Shown here piece after piece: positions 40,048-48,336 of a DNA stretch of 64,000 bases. Source of the stretch: an uncultured Clostridia bacterium (lineage in GTDB: Bacteria > Bacillota > Clostridia > TANB77 > CAG-508); contig CAKPAI010000002.1 in assembly GCA_934133005.1 (NCBI GenBank), positions 186,001 to 250,000 of the forward strand. The letters are read 5' to 3'. The translations under genes and the position numbers were made by a program. The notes below the pieces were generated by a model. That model made no database searches and had not been told where the DNA came from. It saw only the letters and a program-made list of their open reading frames with translations. Numbering within the stretch: position 1 is the stretch's first letter; every line of letters begins with the position of its first letter.

Positions 40048-40113
40048 GTTTTTCCTCTCTTTCATGATGAAATAATACCATATAATTCGTCATTCTTTTT
40101 ATTTTATATATAA

Positions 40114-40149
40114 ACATTTCTTATTTACCTACATTATACATTTCTTATT
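40114..40149. repeat. Direct repeats in the agrBD promoter region (candidate AgrA sites)
   Basis: ACATTTCTTATT occurs twice without mismatch (40114-40125 and 40138-40149), period 24 bp. A weaker third copy lies 24 bp further on, at about 40090. They sit 67-102 nt upstream of agrB, around a TATAAT (40133-40138, minus). LytTR regulators bind spaced direct repeats, so these are candidate autoinduction sites. Confidence 0.5.
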
Positions 40150-40226
40150 ATTTTCATATATAAATTTAGCCATTTCATAAAATCCTATTGTTTTTATCAT
40201 CTATATTTGTATAATATTTTGATTTG

Positions 40227-40259
40227 TAAAAAAATAGAAGTAGAAAAATCTACTCCTAT
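40227..40259 (-). terminator. Terminator of the pseudouridine synthase gene
   Basis: ATAGGAGTAGA / TCTACTTCTAT stem followed by seven T residues on the minus strand. Confidence 0.85.
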
Positions 40260-40266
40260 ATTGTTT

Positions 40267-40956
40267 TTATATCTCTTTTACATCGTCTAGTAAATTCCAA
40301 GTTTTTTCAGGTTTTGGTAATACTTTAAAAGTCATCTCTTCTTTAGATATTGGATGCTCTATTGTAAGCGAATATGCAAACAAACAAATTTGTTGTCTTT
40401 GTCCTCTTTCACCATATTTTTGATCTCCATATATTGCATGATTTCTCGATGCAAGTTGAACTCTTATTTGATGATGTCTACCTGTATGTAAATCTATTTT
40501 TAAAACTGATAAATTTTGTTCTTTGTCATATTTTAGCACCTCATAATCAAGCTCTGCATATTTAGAATTTTTAGTTCCTTCTTTTACAACTTTACTCATA
40601 TTATTTTTTTCATTTTTAAGTAAATAATCTTTCAAAGTTCCTTTTGTGCTGTGAAAATATCCATTACATATTACTAGGTACTTTTTTTTAAAAACTTTTT
40701 CTCTTACTTGCTCACTTAGCCTTGATGCAGCTTTTGAAGTTTTAGCAAATACCATTACTCCACCAACTGGTCTATCTAGTCTATGAACCAGACCTAAATA
40801 AACATTCCCTGGTTTATTGTATTTTTCTTTTAGATATGCTTTTATTAGCGTAAGCATATCAACATCTTCTGTTTTATCCCCTTGAGATGGAATATTTACT
40901 GGTTTCTCAACAACTATTATATGATTATCTTCATATATTATATTTAATTTTTCCAT
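40267..40956 (-). CDS. RluA/RluD-family pseudouridine synthase
   Basis: RNA pseudouridine synthase, 229 aa. It has the family motif LVHRLDRPVGGVMVFAKTS containing the catalytic Asp, and the later HTGRHHQIRVQLA. There is no S4 domain, so it is the short RluA-like form; the target uridine is unknown. ATG 40956 overlaps the TAA of the upstream methyltransferase (TAATG), showing translational coupling. Confidence 0.93.
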   Translation of the reverse strand: MEKLNIIYEDNHIIVVEKPVNIPSQGDKTEDVDMLTLIKAYLKEKYNKPGNVYLGLVHRLDRPVGGVMVFAKTSKAASRLSEQVREKVFKKKYLVICNGYFHSTKGTLKDYLLKNEKNNMSKVVKEGTKNSKYAELDYEVLKYDKEQNLSVLKIDLHTGRHHQIRVQLASRNHAIYGDQKYGERGQRQQICLFAYSLTIEHPISKEEMTFKVLPKPEKTWNLLDDVKEI

Positions 40957-41846
40957 TATCTCACCCACTTTGCATAGATTCCACAAGGCAAAATTAAACT
41001 AGAACCTGTCATTGGTAAACCAATTTCTCCATTTTCAAAATTTTTATCACTAAAACTTCTTCCTAGTTTTTGTTTCATATTCATTTTTAATAAGTTTTCT
41101 AGTACAGTACTTGAAATTCCTGTTGTATATGAATTTATTAAGAAAAATACTGGTTTATCAGATAATACTTGCATGCATAGTTTTACAAGCTCTGGAATGT
41201 TTTCTTCAAACTTCCAAACTTCGCCATTTGCACCTCTTCCATAAGATGGTGGATCCATTATTATTGCATCATATTTGTTGCCTCTTCTGATTTCTCTATT
41301 TACAAATTTTACAACATCATCAATAATATATCTAACTGGTCTATCTTTTAAGCCTGAAGATTCAACATTTTCTTTTGCCCATGCAACCATTCCTTTTGAA
41401 CTATCAACATGGCAAACTGATGCACCTGCTGATAAGCATGCAACTGTTGCACCACCTGTATATGCAAAAAGATTTAACACCTTTACTTCTCTTTTTTCTT
41501 CTTTTATTGTGGTTTTAATTTTTTCCATCATCCAATCCCAATTAACAGCTTGCTCTGGAAATATTCCTGTATGCTTAAATCCCATTGGTTTAATATTAAA
41601 AGTTAAGTTTTTGTATTTTATTTGCCAACTATCTGGAAGTTTTGTTTTGTTTTCCCAATGTCCTCCACCTGTTGAACTTCTTGAATATCTTGCATCTGCT
41701 TTTTTCCACTTTTCTGGAAATTGTTTATCATTCCAGATTATTTGTGGATCTGGTCTTATAAGAATTTTGTTATTCCATCTTTCTAATTTTTCTCCATTTG
41801 CCATATCTAATATTTCATAATCTTTCCAATTATTGGCTAACTTCAT
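40956..41846 (-). CDS. Class I SAM-dependent methyltransferase (RlmI/RlmK-like)
   Basis: 296-aa methyltransferase. SAM motif I is LNLFAYTGGATVACLSAGA, followed by HVDSSKGMVAWAKEN and the catalytic IMDPPSYGRG motif, as in COG1092 23S rRNA methyltransferases. It lacks the PUA domain of RlmI. It is coupled by a one-base overlap to a pseudouridine synthase, supporting an rRNA-modification role. Confidence 0.88.
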   Translation of the reverse strand: MKLANNWKDYEILDMANGEKLERWNNKILIRPDPQIIWNDKQFPEKWKKADARYSRSSTGGGHWENKTKLPDSWQIKYKNLTFNIKPMGFKHTGIFPEQAVNWDWMMEKIKTTIKEEKREVKVLNLFAYTGGATVACLSAGASVCHVDSSKGMVAWAKENVESSGLKDRPVRYIIDDVVKFVNREIRRGNKYDAIIMDPPSYGRGANGEVWKFEENIPELVKLCMQVLSDKPVFFLINSYTTGISSTVLENLLKMNMKQKLGRSFSDKNFENGEIGLPMTGSSLILPCGIYAKWVR

Positions 41847-41910
41847 TTTTTGTATCTCCTATTCTTTTACTACATATTCCATTATAGCAGAAAACGAGCC
41901 TATATACAAG

Positions 41911-41936
41911 AAAAAAGATAGAGTTTGAATCTATCT
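41911..41936 (-). terminator. Terminator of the truncated minus-strand gene
   Basis: AGATAGA-TTCAAAC-TCTATCT hairpin plus T-run on the minus strand, right after the TAA of the remnant at 41943. Confidence 0.75.
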
Positions 41937-42243
41937 TATCTGTTATTTTTTATTTCTTCTATATTCCTTAACCATTTTTACAACATCTTCTTCTGTTTCC
42001 AATCCTGCTAATAGTTTTGGTGGAATAGTTGGAAGTCTTGTTAATAGTAAAGTTAATAATTGTTATAATGTAGGTTCCGTTTCTAGTTCATCCATAATTG
42101 GCGGAATAACTGGTTATATTAGAGATGGTGCAAAATCATTATCTATTTCTCAACTAAAATCTGCTTATTCCGAACTCGGTTCTGCTTTTAAACAAGATTC
42201 AAATAATATAAATAATGGCTACCCAATTTTATATTGGCAATAA
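41929..42243 (+). pseudogene. C-terminal remnant of a GLUG-repeat surface protein
   Basis: An open frame with no start codon reads NSFGGIVGSLVNSKVNNCYN, then VGSVSSSSIIGGITGYI..., and ends YPILYWQ at TAA 42241-42243. The GGIVG...NCYNVGSV pattern is the GLUG motif of bacterial surface/adhesin proteins. A strong terminator follows, so this is a true gene end that has lost its 5' part. Confidence 0.7.
41943..42058 (-). pseudogene. C-terminal remnant of another gene, opposite strand
   Basis: A start-less minus-strand frame (LPTIPPKLLAGLETEEDVV, then KMVKEYRRNKK, stop TAA 41943-41945) looks like a genuine charged protein C-terminus and is followed by its own terminator. It overlaps the GLUG remnant, so the two tails were joined by a deletion, inversion or assembly error near 42000. 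The family is not recognised. Confidence 0.5.
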
Positions 42244-42247
42244 AATT

Positions 42248-42275
42248 AAAACTGCACAAACCGTGCAGTTTTTTA
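42248..42275 (+). terminator. Terminator after the GLUG remnant
   Basis: AAACTGCAC-AAACC-GTGCAGTTTTTT hairpin with the T-run on the plus strand; it also covers the end of the converging minus gene. Confidence 0.85.
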
Positions 42276-43394
42276 TTTTAATATGAGCATTATTCGTGTT
42301 CCGCAATATTCTCTATTATCCATCGGTGCCATATGAGCAATTCTATTTAGTACACTTTGAAGATTATTTTCACTATCTCCAAAATCTCTTACAGTTCTAT
42401 GTAATACATTACTTGCTTCTTGAGTCCATTCTGTACAATTACCTGACAAATCATAAATATTATTTGCTTTATATCTTTCAAATTTTCCAGTTTCGTATAC
42501 TATTCTTTTTCCAGTTTCATCATATTCATAATTTCCCCATAATTCTGAGTTTTGCACATTATATCCACAATTTTCTAACCATTTACATACAGAATCCCAC
42601 TGTATTCCACCAATCATTCTAGATTTTACATTTTCTGTATTATTTAATTCTTTACATTTTTTATATAATTGATACCATGTAACATTAGTTATTGGATTTC
42701 CCATTTTTTCTCCATTTTCACTAAGTTCATATCTACCTATATAAAAGCCCTTATATTTTTCCATACTTTCAATCATTTCACTATATTCATCTCTAATTGT
42801 TAAAGCCATTTCATTAAATGAACTAAAGCCAGCGACTTTTGCTGTTTCATCATTATCATAGTAATACACAGTATCTGGTTCTCTGTAGCCTGTTTTTCCT
42901 GGAATCACCATTGTCTCATAATTACTTATTGAATATTTATATGTCTTTACCCCTGTGCCACCTAACAATTCAATTCCATCATTATTTATCTTATAAAATT
43001 TACTTATATTATTTACTGGTACCCATACATATTGATTTCCAACTAAATCGTTACCAACATCTACTTGATTTGCATACTTATCTTTATCATCTATTGAATC
43101 AGAAATTACTACTCCTTTATCTCTAATTCCTCCCACATAGTAGAATCCATCTGGAATTGGTGCCCCATTAATAAAATCACTTCCTGTTAATTGTTTCATT
43201 ATTTCATCACTCATATTTTCAATATCTTTTTCTTCGGCAATTTTATCTTCTTTTACCTTTATAGCAGCTTCCTTAGCTCTTGATATAAGTCCATTATCTC
43301 CTAATATTAAATTGATTGAAATACCTGCTAAAATAAGTAAATTTACTATTGTAATTACTAATGCCACTAATGTTATTCCTTCATTCTTCTTCAT
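42273..43394 (-). CDS. Pilin-like protein with a C-terminal FGE/SUMF1-like (C-type-lectin) domain
   Basis: 373-aa product. The N-terminus is a type IV-like prepilin: KKNEG then ITLVALVITIVNLLILAG, with the cut expected after Gly and the helix as anchor/assembly part. Residues about 90-373 form a formylglycine-generating-enzyme-like fold: GFYIGRYELSENG, ITNVTWYQLYKKCKELN, SRMIGGIQWDSVCKWLE, IYDLSGNCTEWTQE and the ending NREYCGTRIMLIL. It is unlikely to be an enzyme in this setting; such folds often serve as binding heads. No pilin export genes are adjacent. Confidence 0.82.
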   Translation of the reverse strand: MKKNEGITLVALVITIVNLLILAGISINLILGDNGLISRAKEAAIKVKEDKIAEEKDIENMSDEIMKQLTGSDFINGAPIPDGFYYVGGIRDKGVVISDSIDDKDKYANQVDVGNDLVGNQYVWVPVNNISKFYKINNDGIELLGGTGVKTYKYSISNYETMVIPGKTGYREPDTVYYYDNDETAKVAGFSSFNEMALTIRDEYSEMIESMEKYKGFYIGRYELSENGEKMGNPITNVTWYQLYKKCKELNNTENVKSRMIGGIQWDSVCKWLENCGYNVQNSELWGNYEYDETGKRIVYETGKFERYKANNIYDLSGNCTEWTQEASNVLHRTVRDFGDSENNLQSVLNRIAHMAPMDNREYCGTRIMLILK

Positions 43395-43587
43395 ATTTAT
43401 TCTCCTTTTTCTCTTGTTTATATAGTTTGGTATATTGAAGTTATCTTAATTATAGCATAATGTTTTTTTCAATGCAACAAACTACTTCGATTAATTGAAT
43501 TTTTTATTTTATTTCAGTTTGCCAAAGTACAAAAAATTTATACTTATATATAATTTCATTAAATAGAAAAAGGAGTTATTTTTACTA

Positions 43588-43836
43588 ATGAAATTATCAG
43601 ATGCTATTAGAAAAAGAATAAAATATTATCAAAAAGAAAAAAACATGAATACTTGGAAATTATGCAAAATGTCTGGGATACCATGTTCTACTATTTCAAC
43701 TTTTATGAGTGGAAAAACTGAACTAATAAAAATTGATACTTTACTTCATATCTGCGAAGGATTTAATATAACTCTTGGTGAATTTTTTACAGATAAAATG
43801 TTTGATACAGCCGAACAAGAAAACAACAAAGATTAA
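43588..43836 (+). CDS. Small XRE-family HTH regulator
   Basis: 82-aa DNA-binding protein made almost entirely of one Cro/CI-type HTH (LCKMSGIPCSTISTFMSGKT, helices 2-3 at about residues 23-43), like short regulators of Firmicutes. No ligand or dimerisation domain. SD AAGGAG. It stands alone between a divergent pilin-like gene and a converging small membrane gene. Confidence 0.9.
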   Translation: MKLSDAIRKRIKYYQKEKNMNTWKLCKMSGIPCSTISTFMSGKTELIKIDTLLHICEGFNITLGEFFTDKMFDTAEQENNKD

Positions 43837-43842
43837 AAAAAG

Positions 43843-43885
43843 CTTAATATCTATAACTTTTTTAAGTTAAGATATTAAGTTCTTT
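43843..43885. terminator. Terminator between the XRE gene and the small membrane gene
   Basis: CTTAATATCT / AGATATTAAG stem with a T-run on the plus strand. Confidence 0.75.
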
Positions 43886-44077
43886 TTATATTCTTTGTAA
43901 TAATTCTATAAAACTTTGAACTAATATATAATCTAGTGTCATAAGTAGTCCACAACTTATAATAACTGCCGTCATTATTTTGTGGTTCTTGACAATTGTA
44001 AAAATGTTTTTTCTTTCATTCTTTTCACTTTCTTTAGCCAATCTACACTCAATCATAATATCTTTAGAATATTCCAT
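43886..44077 (-). CDS. 63-aa single-pass membrane protein, unknown
   Basis: Charged N-terminal half (about residues 1-32) and one hydrophobic helix (MTAVIISCGLLMTLDYILV, about 35-53), ending in QRI. A very strong SD (AAAGGGGG) 5 nt before the ATG supports it as real. Family not recognised. Confidence 0.7.
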   Translation of the reverse strand: MEYSKDIMIECRLAKESEKNERKNIFTIVKNHKIMTAVIISCGLLMTLDYILVQSFIELLQRI

Positions 44078-44188
44078 AAAATCCCCCTTTTGCAGTATTA
44101 CTGCATTATATTCTTTTGATATTATATTTTATTCGGCTTGTCCTACAAATATGCAAACTTTCGTATGGCACAATTCTTTATAAATAGA

Positions 44189-46048
44189 CTAATTTTCTAA
44201 TGTTTCTTTAATTTTCTTTGCTAACTCTAAATTTATTCCTTTAGTTTCTGCAATCTCCTCAGCACTTGCATCTTTTATTCCTTGAATGCTTCCGAATTTT
44301 TTTAATAGCTCTACCTTTTTTACTGTACCAATTCCAGATACATTATCAAGTTCAGATTTTGTCACTTCCTCATTTCTTAATTTTTTATGATATCCAATAG
44401 CTGTATCATGGACAGAATCTTGGAACATTGTTATTGTATTAAATAGAGTTTGTGAAATTTCAAATTCTGTTCTTTCTTCATTCATTAATGCTCTAGTTTG
44501 GTGTTTATCATTTTTTACCATACCAAATACCGGAATGTTTACTAAATCTTTTTGAGTAAGTTCTATATTTTTTTCTTTTGCAACAGCTTTTATTTCATTA
44601 TTAACATTTTTTATTGCCTGTTTTATTGCTCTTATTTGAGTAATACCACCATCAGCAAGAATTAAGTCTGGAAGATCTCCAAAGCCACTGCTGTCGCCAT
44701 TATTAAGCATTTTTACTGAATGTCTTAGCCTCCTTGTTACCACTTCTTCCATACATTTAGGGTCATCTTGTCCAAATACTGTTTTTACTTTAAATCTTCT
44801 TGCCATGCTCTTTTTTATAACGCCATCTTGCATTACACTCATTCCAGCAACTTGGTTTGTTCCTGATAAGTTAGAAATATCAAAGCTTTCGATTTTTCTT
44901 GGAAGCACTTCTAAATTTAGCACCTGCTTTAACTCTGCCAAAATATTGTATTTGTCCTTTTCTTTATTTTTAAGAGTTATAAGAGCATTGTTTTCAGCCA
45001 TCTCAACAAATCTTAATTTTTCTCCTTTTTGTGGAGTTTTTATTTCTACTTTTCTATTTGCAACACCAGTTAGCCACATTTCGATAGTATCTTTATCTTC
45101 AATTTCATCTCTTATCATTATTTTATTTGGAAGTATGGTTCTTCCAACATAATATTGTTTGATAAAACTTGATAAAATTTCGCTATCTTCTTCATCTTCT
45201 AGACCTTTAAATATAAAATGCTCTCTTCCAATCATTTTGCTATTTCGTACATAAAACATTTCTATACAAACTTCATTATCTTTTCTTGCAAGACCAATTA
45301 CATCAATATCATTTTCAGACATGTTAGAAACTTTTTGTCTTTGTGAAATTCTTTCTATTGCTAAAATTTTATTTCTTAATTCTTGTGCCTTTTCGTACTC
45401 CATTTTTTTAGAGGCTTCTAACATTTCTTTTTCAAGTTCTTTTTTTAGAGAATCCGTCTTTCCTTCTAAAATTGCTATTATTTCATCAATTTGCTTTCTA
45501 TATTCTTCCTTTGACACATATCCCATACATGGCGCCATGCACTTTTTTATATGATAGTTTAGACAAGGTCTATCTTTATATTTAAAACTTTTGCATTGTC
45601 TTATTTTATATCTTGATTTTATAAAATCTATCATTTCTTTTGCACTGCCAGAATTTGCATAAGGTCCAAAATATTTTGCACCATCATTTAAAATTCTTCT
45701 TGTTATATATAAATCTGGATAATCAGCTTTTACATTTATTTTTATATATGGATATGTTTTATCATCTTTTAGAAGCACATTAAATTTGGGCATATTCTTT
45801 TTTATTAAATTACACTCTAATATTAAAGCTTCTGCTTCATTATCGCAAACTATATACTCAAAATGGTCTACCAAAGCAACCATATTTTGAATTCTTTTTG
45901 TTTTTTTATTTTTTCTAAAGTACTGCCTTACTCTATTTTTTAAAACTACAGCTTTTCCAACATATATAATTTTGTCATCTTTATCATGCATAATATATAC
46001 GCCTGGTTTATTAGGCAGTTTTTTTAGTTCTGCTTCTATATCAAACAT
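44189..46048 (-). CDS. uvrC: UvrABC excinuclease subunit C
   Basis: Makes both incisions in nucleotide excision repair. The 619-aa product has an N-terminal GIY-YIG nuclease (KPGVYIMHDKDDKIIYVGKA), a Cys cluster (CKSFKYKDRPCLNYHIKKC), a UVR domain (near residues 200-235), an RNase H-like endonuclease domain (FDISNLSGTNQVAGMSV, ILADGGITQI) and C-terminal HhH. ATG 46048 has a GAGGAG SD; the open frame extends 17 codons further without an SD. Confidence 0.97.
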   Translation of the reverse strand: MFDIEAELKKLPNKPGVYIMHDKDDKIIYVGKAVVLKNRVRQYFRKNKKTKRIQNMVALVDHFEYIVCDNEAEALILECNLIKKNMPKFNVLLKDDKTYPYIKINVKADYPDLYITRRILNDGAKYFGPYANSGSAKEMIDFIKSRYKIRQCKSFKYKDRPCLNYHIKKCMAPCMGYVSKEEYRKQIDEIIAILEGKTDSLKKELEKEMLEASKKMEYEKAQELRNKILAIERISQRQKVSNMSENDIDVIGLARKDNEVCIEMFYVRNSKMIGREHFIFKGLEDEEDSEILSSFIKQYYVGRTILPNKIMIRDEIEDKDTIEMWLTGVANRKVEIKTPQKGEKLRFVEMAENNALITLKNKEKDKYNILAELKQVLNLEVLPRKIESFDISNLSGTNQVAGMSVMQDGVIKKSMARRFKVKTVFGQDDPKCMEEVVTRRLRHSVKMLNNGDSSGFGDLPDLILADGGITQIRAIKQAIKNVNNEIKAVAKEKNIELTQKDLVNIPVFGMVKNDKHQTRALMNEERTEFEISQTLFNTITMFQDSVHDTAIGYHKKLRNEEVTKSELDNVSGIGTVKKVELLKKFGSIQGIKDASAEEIAETKGINLELAKKIKETLEN

Positions 46049-46123
46049 ACTTTTCTCCTCATTCTTAACTATTTTAACACATAACATAAAAGTTTTCAAA
46101 TATCAAAATTTTTATAAAAAATC

Positions 46124-46150
46124 TTGATACATTTTTCAATTTAGTATAAT
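46124..46150 (+). promoter_or_regulatory. Possible glmS promoter
   Basis: TTGATA (46124-46129) and TATAAT (46145-46150), though the spacer is only 15 nt. Confidence 0.4.
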
Positions 46151-46194
46151 ATTATAAAATATGAGCATAAAATAACAATTTTAGAAAGGAGTTT

Positions 46195-46370
46195 ACTTTT
46201 AGCGCCAGGACAGTTTATGCTGTTGACGAGGTTAGAGTTTATCGAAATATTCGGCGGATGACTCTAGGGTTTTAATTGCGGTCCTCAAAAATTAACAAAA
46301 AATAATAGTAATATTATAACAGATTTAATTTTAAGTAATTTGATTATTTTATGCCTTTTATAATTTATAT
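46195..46370 (+). ncRNA. glmS ribozyme/riboswitch
   Basis: The core of the GlcN6P-activated self-cleaving RNA is clear: AGCGCCAGGAC with cleavage expected 5' of G46202, GTTGACGAGG, TTTATCGAAATATTCGGCGGATGAC. It is positioned in the 5' UTR of glmS. The 3' part is AT-rich and its end is uncertain. Cleavage would lower glmS mRNA when GlcN6P is plentiful. Confidence 0.95.
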
Positions 46371-46413
46371 GCAATCAAGATATTTCATCTTGATATTATT
46401 AATTGTTGCATAT
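46369..46413 (+). promoter_or_regulatory. Long hairpin between the glmS ribozyme and start codon
   Basis: TATGCAAT...ATTGTTGCATA encloses ATCAAGAT-ATTTC-ATCTTGAT. It may be the distal part of the ribozyme (P4-like) or a separate stem just before the AGGAGG SD. Confidence 0.45.
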
Positions 46414-46441
46414 TTTATTTGATTTATAGGAGGTTATTTTT

Positions 46442-48286
46442 ATGTGTGGAATTGTAGGTTACATTGGTAATCAAAAAGCCAAGGAAATTTTAATTAATGG
46501 ACTAAAAAGTCTAGAATACAGAGGTTACGACTCAGCTGGAGTTGCGACTATTGAAAATAATAAAATAAGTATAGTAAAAGAAAAAGGTAGAGTTGCAAAC
46601 TTAGAAGCTCTTCCTGAGTTTAACACTCTTGCAGGTAGCGTTGGTATTGCTCACACTAGATGGGCTACTCATGGAAAGCCATCTAGGGAAAATTCTCACC
46701 CTCATGCAGATGCAAAAAAGCAATTTGCAGTAGTTCATAATGGTATTATTGAAAATTATTCAGACCTTAGAAAATTTTTAACAGATAATGGATATACTTT
46801 TTATTCTCAAACAGATACAGAAGTAATTCCAAATTTAATTCATTATTATTTTACAGCTGATAAGTCTGAAAATACTGATGAAAAATTTTTAAGAGCTGTA
46901 AAAAATGCTATTTCTGATTTAAAAGGAAGTTATGCATTAGAAATAATATCTGCCCTATATCCTGACAGAATTATAGTAGTAAGAAAAGACAGTCCTTTAG
47001 TTATAGGCAAAGGAAATGGTGAAAATTTTATAGCATCAGATATTCCTGCTGTATTGAAATATACAAAAGATTTTTATCTTTTAAATGATAATGAAATTGC
47101 TACAATTTTTAAAGATAAAATTAGTTTTTATGATATGAATTTAGTTCCTCATAATAAGGAAATTAAAAATATTGAATGGGATGCTTCTTCTGCTGAAAAA
47201 GAAGGATATGAAGATTACATGCTAAAAGAAATTTTTGAGCAACCAACAGCAATTAGAGAAACTATAGGTTCAAGATTCAAACTTGGAGAAAAATGTAGTT
47301 TTGATGATATAGATATTTCAAAAGATTATTTAAAATCTATTAACAAAATTTTTATAGTCGCCTGTGGTACAGCTATGCATGCTGGATTAGTTGGTAAAAT
47401 GGTATTTGAAAAACTTTGCAGAATTCCAACTGAAGTAGATATTGCTTCAGAATTCAGATACAGAGATCCTATTGTAAACGAAAAAACTTTATGCATTTTT
47501 GTAAGTCAATCTGGTGAAACTGCTGACACTTTAGCAGCATTAAGACTTTCTAAAGAAAAAGGAGCTAAAACTCTTGCAATTTCAAATGTTATTGGAAGTA
47601 CAATAACACGAGAAGCTGACTACACAATTTACACTCATGCAGGTCCAGAAATTGCTGTTGCATCTACTAAAGCCTATACTTCACAAGTTTGCTTAATTGC
47701 AATTTTAGGAATGTATTTTGCAGAAATTTTAGGTTCTTGCCCTGAAGATACAATTGCAAATTTAAAAAGTGATATATTAGACCTTCCTTCAAAAATAGAT
47801 GTAGTACTTAGTGAAGCTGGCAAAGTAAAAGAATTTGCTGATAAGGTTTATACTCAAAAAGATATGTTCTTTTTAGGCCGTGGAACTGATTATGACGTTG
47901 CATTAGAAGGCTCTTTAAAATTAAAAGAGATTTCATATATTCATTCTGAAGCTTATGCTGCAGGTGAATTAAAACACGGACCTATTGCACTTATTGAAAA
48001 TGGTGTTACTGTTATTGGTATCATTACAAGTAAAGAATTAGCACCTAAATCGATTAGTAACATACAAGAAGTAATAACAAGAGGAGCAAAAACTTTAATT
48101 ATAACAAATCAAATATTGCCAAATAATAATTTTAATTATGTTATAAATATTCCAGATACAAATGAGTTAATCTCCCCTATCTTATCTGTTATACCGCTTC
48201 AACTTTTATCTTATTACATCTCAAAAAATAAAGGATTAGATGTTGATAAGCCTAGAAATCTAGCAAAGTCTGTAACAGTAGAATAA
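46442..48286 (+). CDS. glmS: Glutamine--fructose-6-phosphate aminotransferase
   Basis: Makes glucosamine-6-P, the entry step to UDP-GlcNAc and the cell wall. The 614-aa product has nucleophile Cys2 (MCGIVGYIG), a glutaminase domain (THGKPSRENSHPH), and two SIS domains (ACGTAMHAGL, SQSGETADTL, GRGTDYDVALEGSLKLKEISYIHSEAYAAGELKHGPIALI). It ends in KSVTVE. SD AGGAGG. Regulated by the ribozyme upstream. Confidence 0.98.
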   Translation: MCGIVGYIGNQKAKEILINGLKSLEYRGYDSAGVATIENNKISIVKEKGRVANLEALPEFNTLAGSVGIAHTRWATHGKPSRENSHPHADAKKQFAVVHNGIIENYSDLRKFLTDNGYTFYSQTDTEVIPNLIHYYFTADKSENTDEKFLRAVKNAISDLKGSYALEIISALYPDRIIVVRKDSPLVIGKGNGENFIASDIPAVLKYTKDFYLLNDNEIATIFKDKISFYDMNLVPHNKEIKNIEWDASSAEKEGYEDYMLKEIFEQPTAIRETIGSRFKLGEKCSFDDIDISKDYLKSINKIFIVACGTAMHAGLVGKMVFEKLCRIPTEVDIASEFRYRDPIVNEKTLCIFVSQSGETADTLAALRLSKEKGAKTLAISNVIGSTITREADYTIYTHAGPEIAVASTKAYTSQVCLIAILGMYFAEILGSCPEDTIANLKSDILDLPSKIDVVLSEAGKVKEFADKVYTQKDMFFLGRGTDYDVALEGSLKLKEISYIHSEAYAAGELKHGPIALIENGVTVIGIITSKELAPKSISNIQEVITRGAKTLIITNQILPNNNFNYVINIPDTNELISPILSVIPLQLLSYYISKNKGLDVDKPRNLAKSVTVE

Positions 48287-48293
48287 ATAAAAG

Positions 48294-48336
48294 AAATGTA
48301 ATAATAAAGTTCAAATTTATTATTACATTTTTATTT
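48294..48336. terminator. Terminator shared by converging glmS and bofA
   Basis: AAATGTAATAATAAA / TTTATTATTACATTT perfect stem with flanking A- and T-runs. The bofA stop (in the +1 frame) lies at its edge. Confidence 0.8.
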
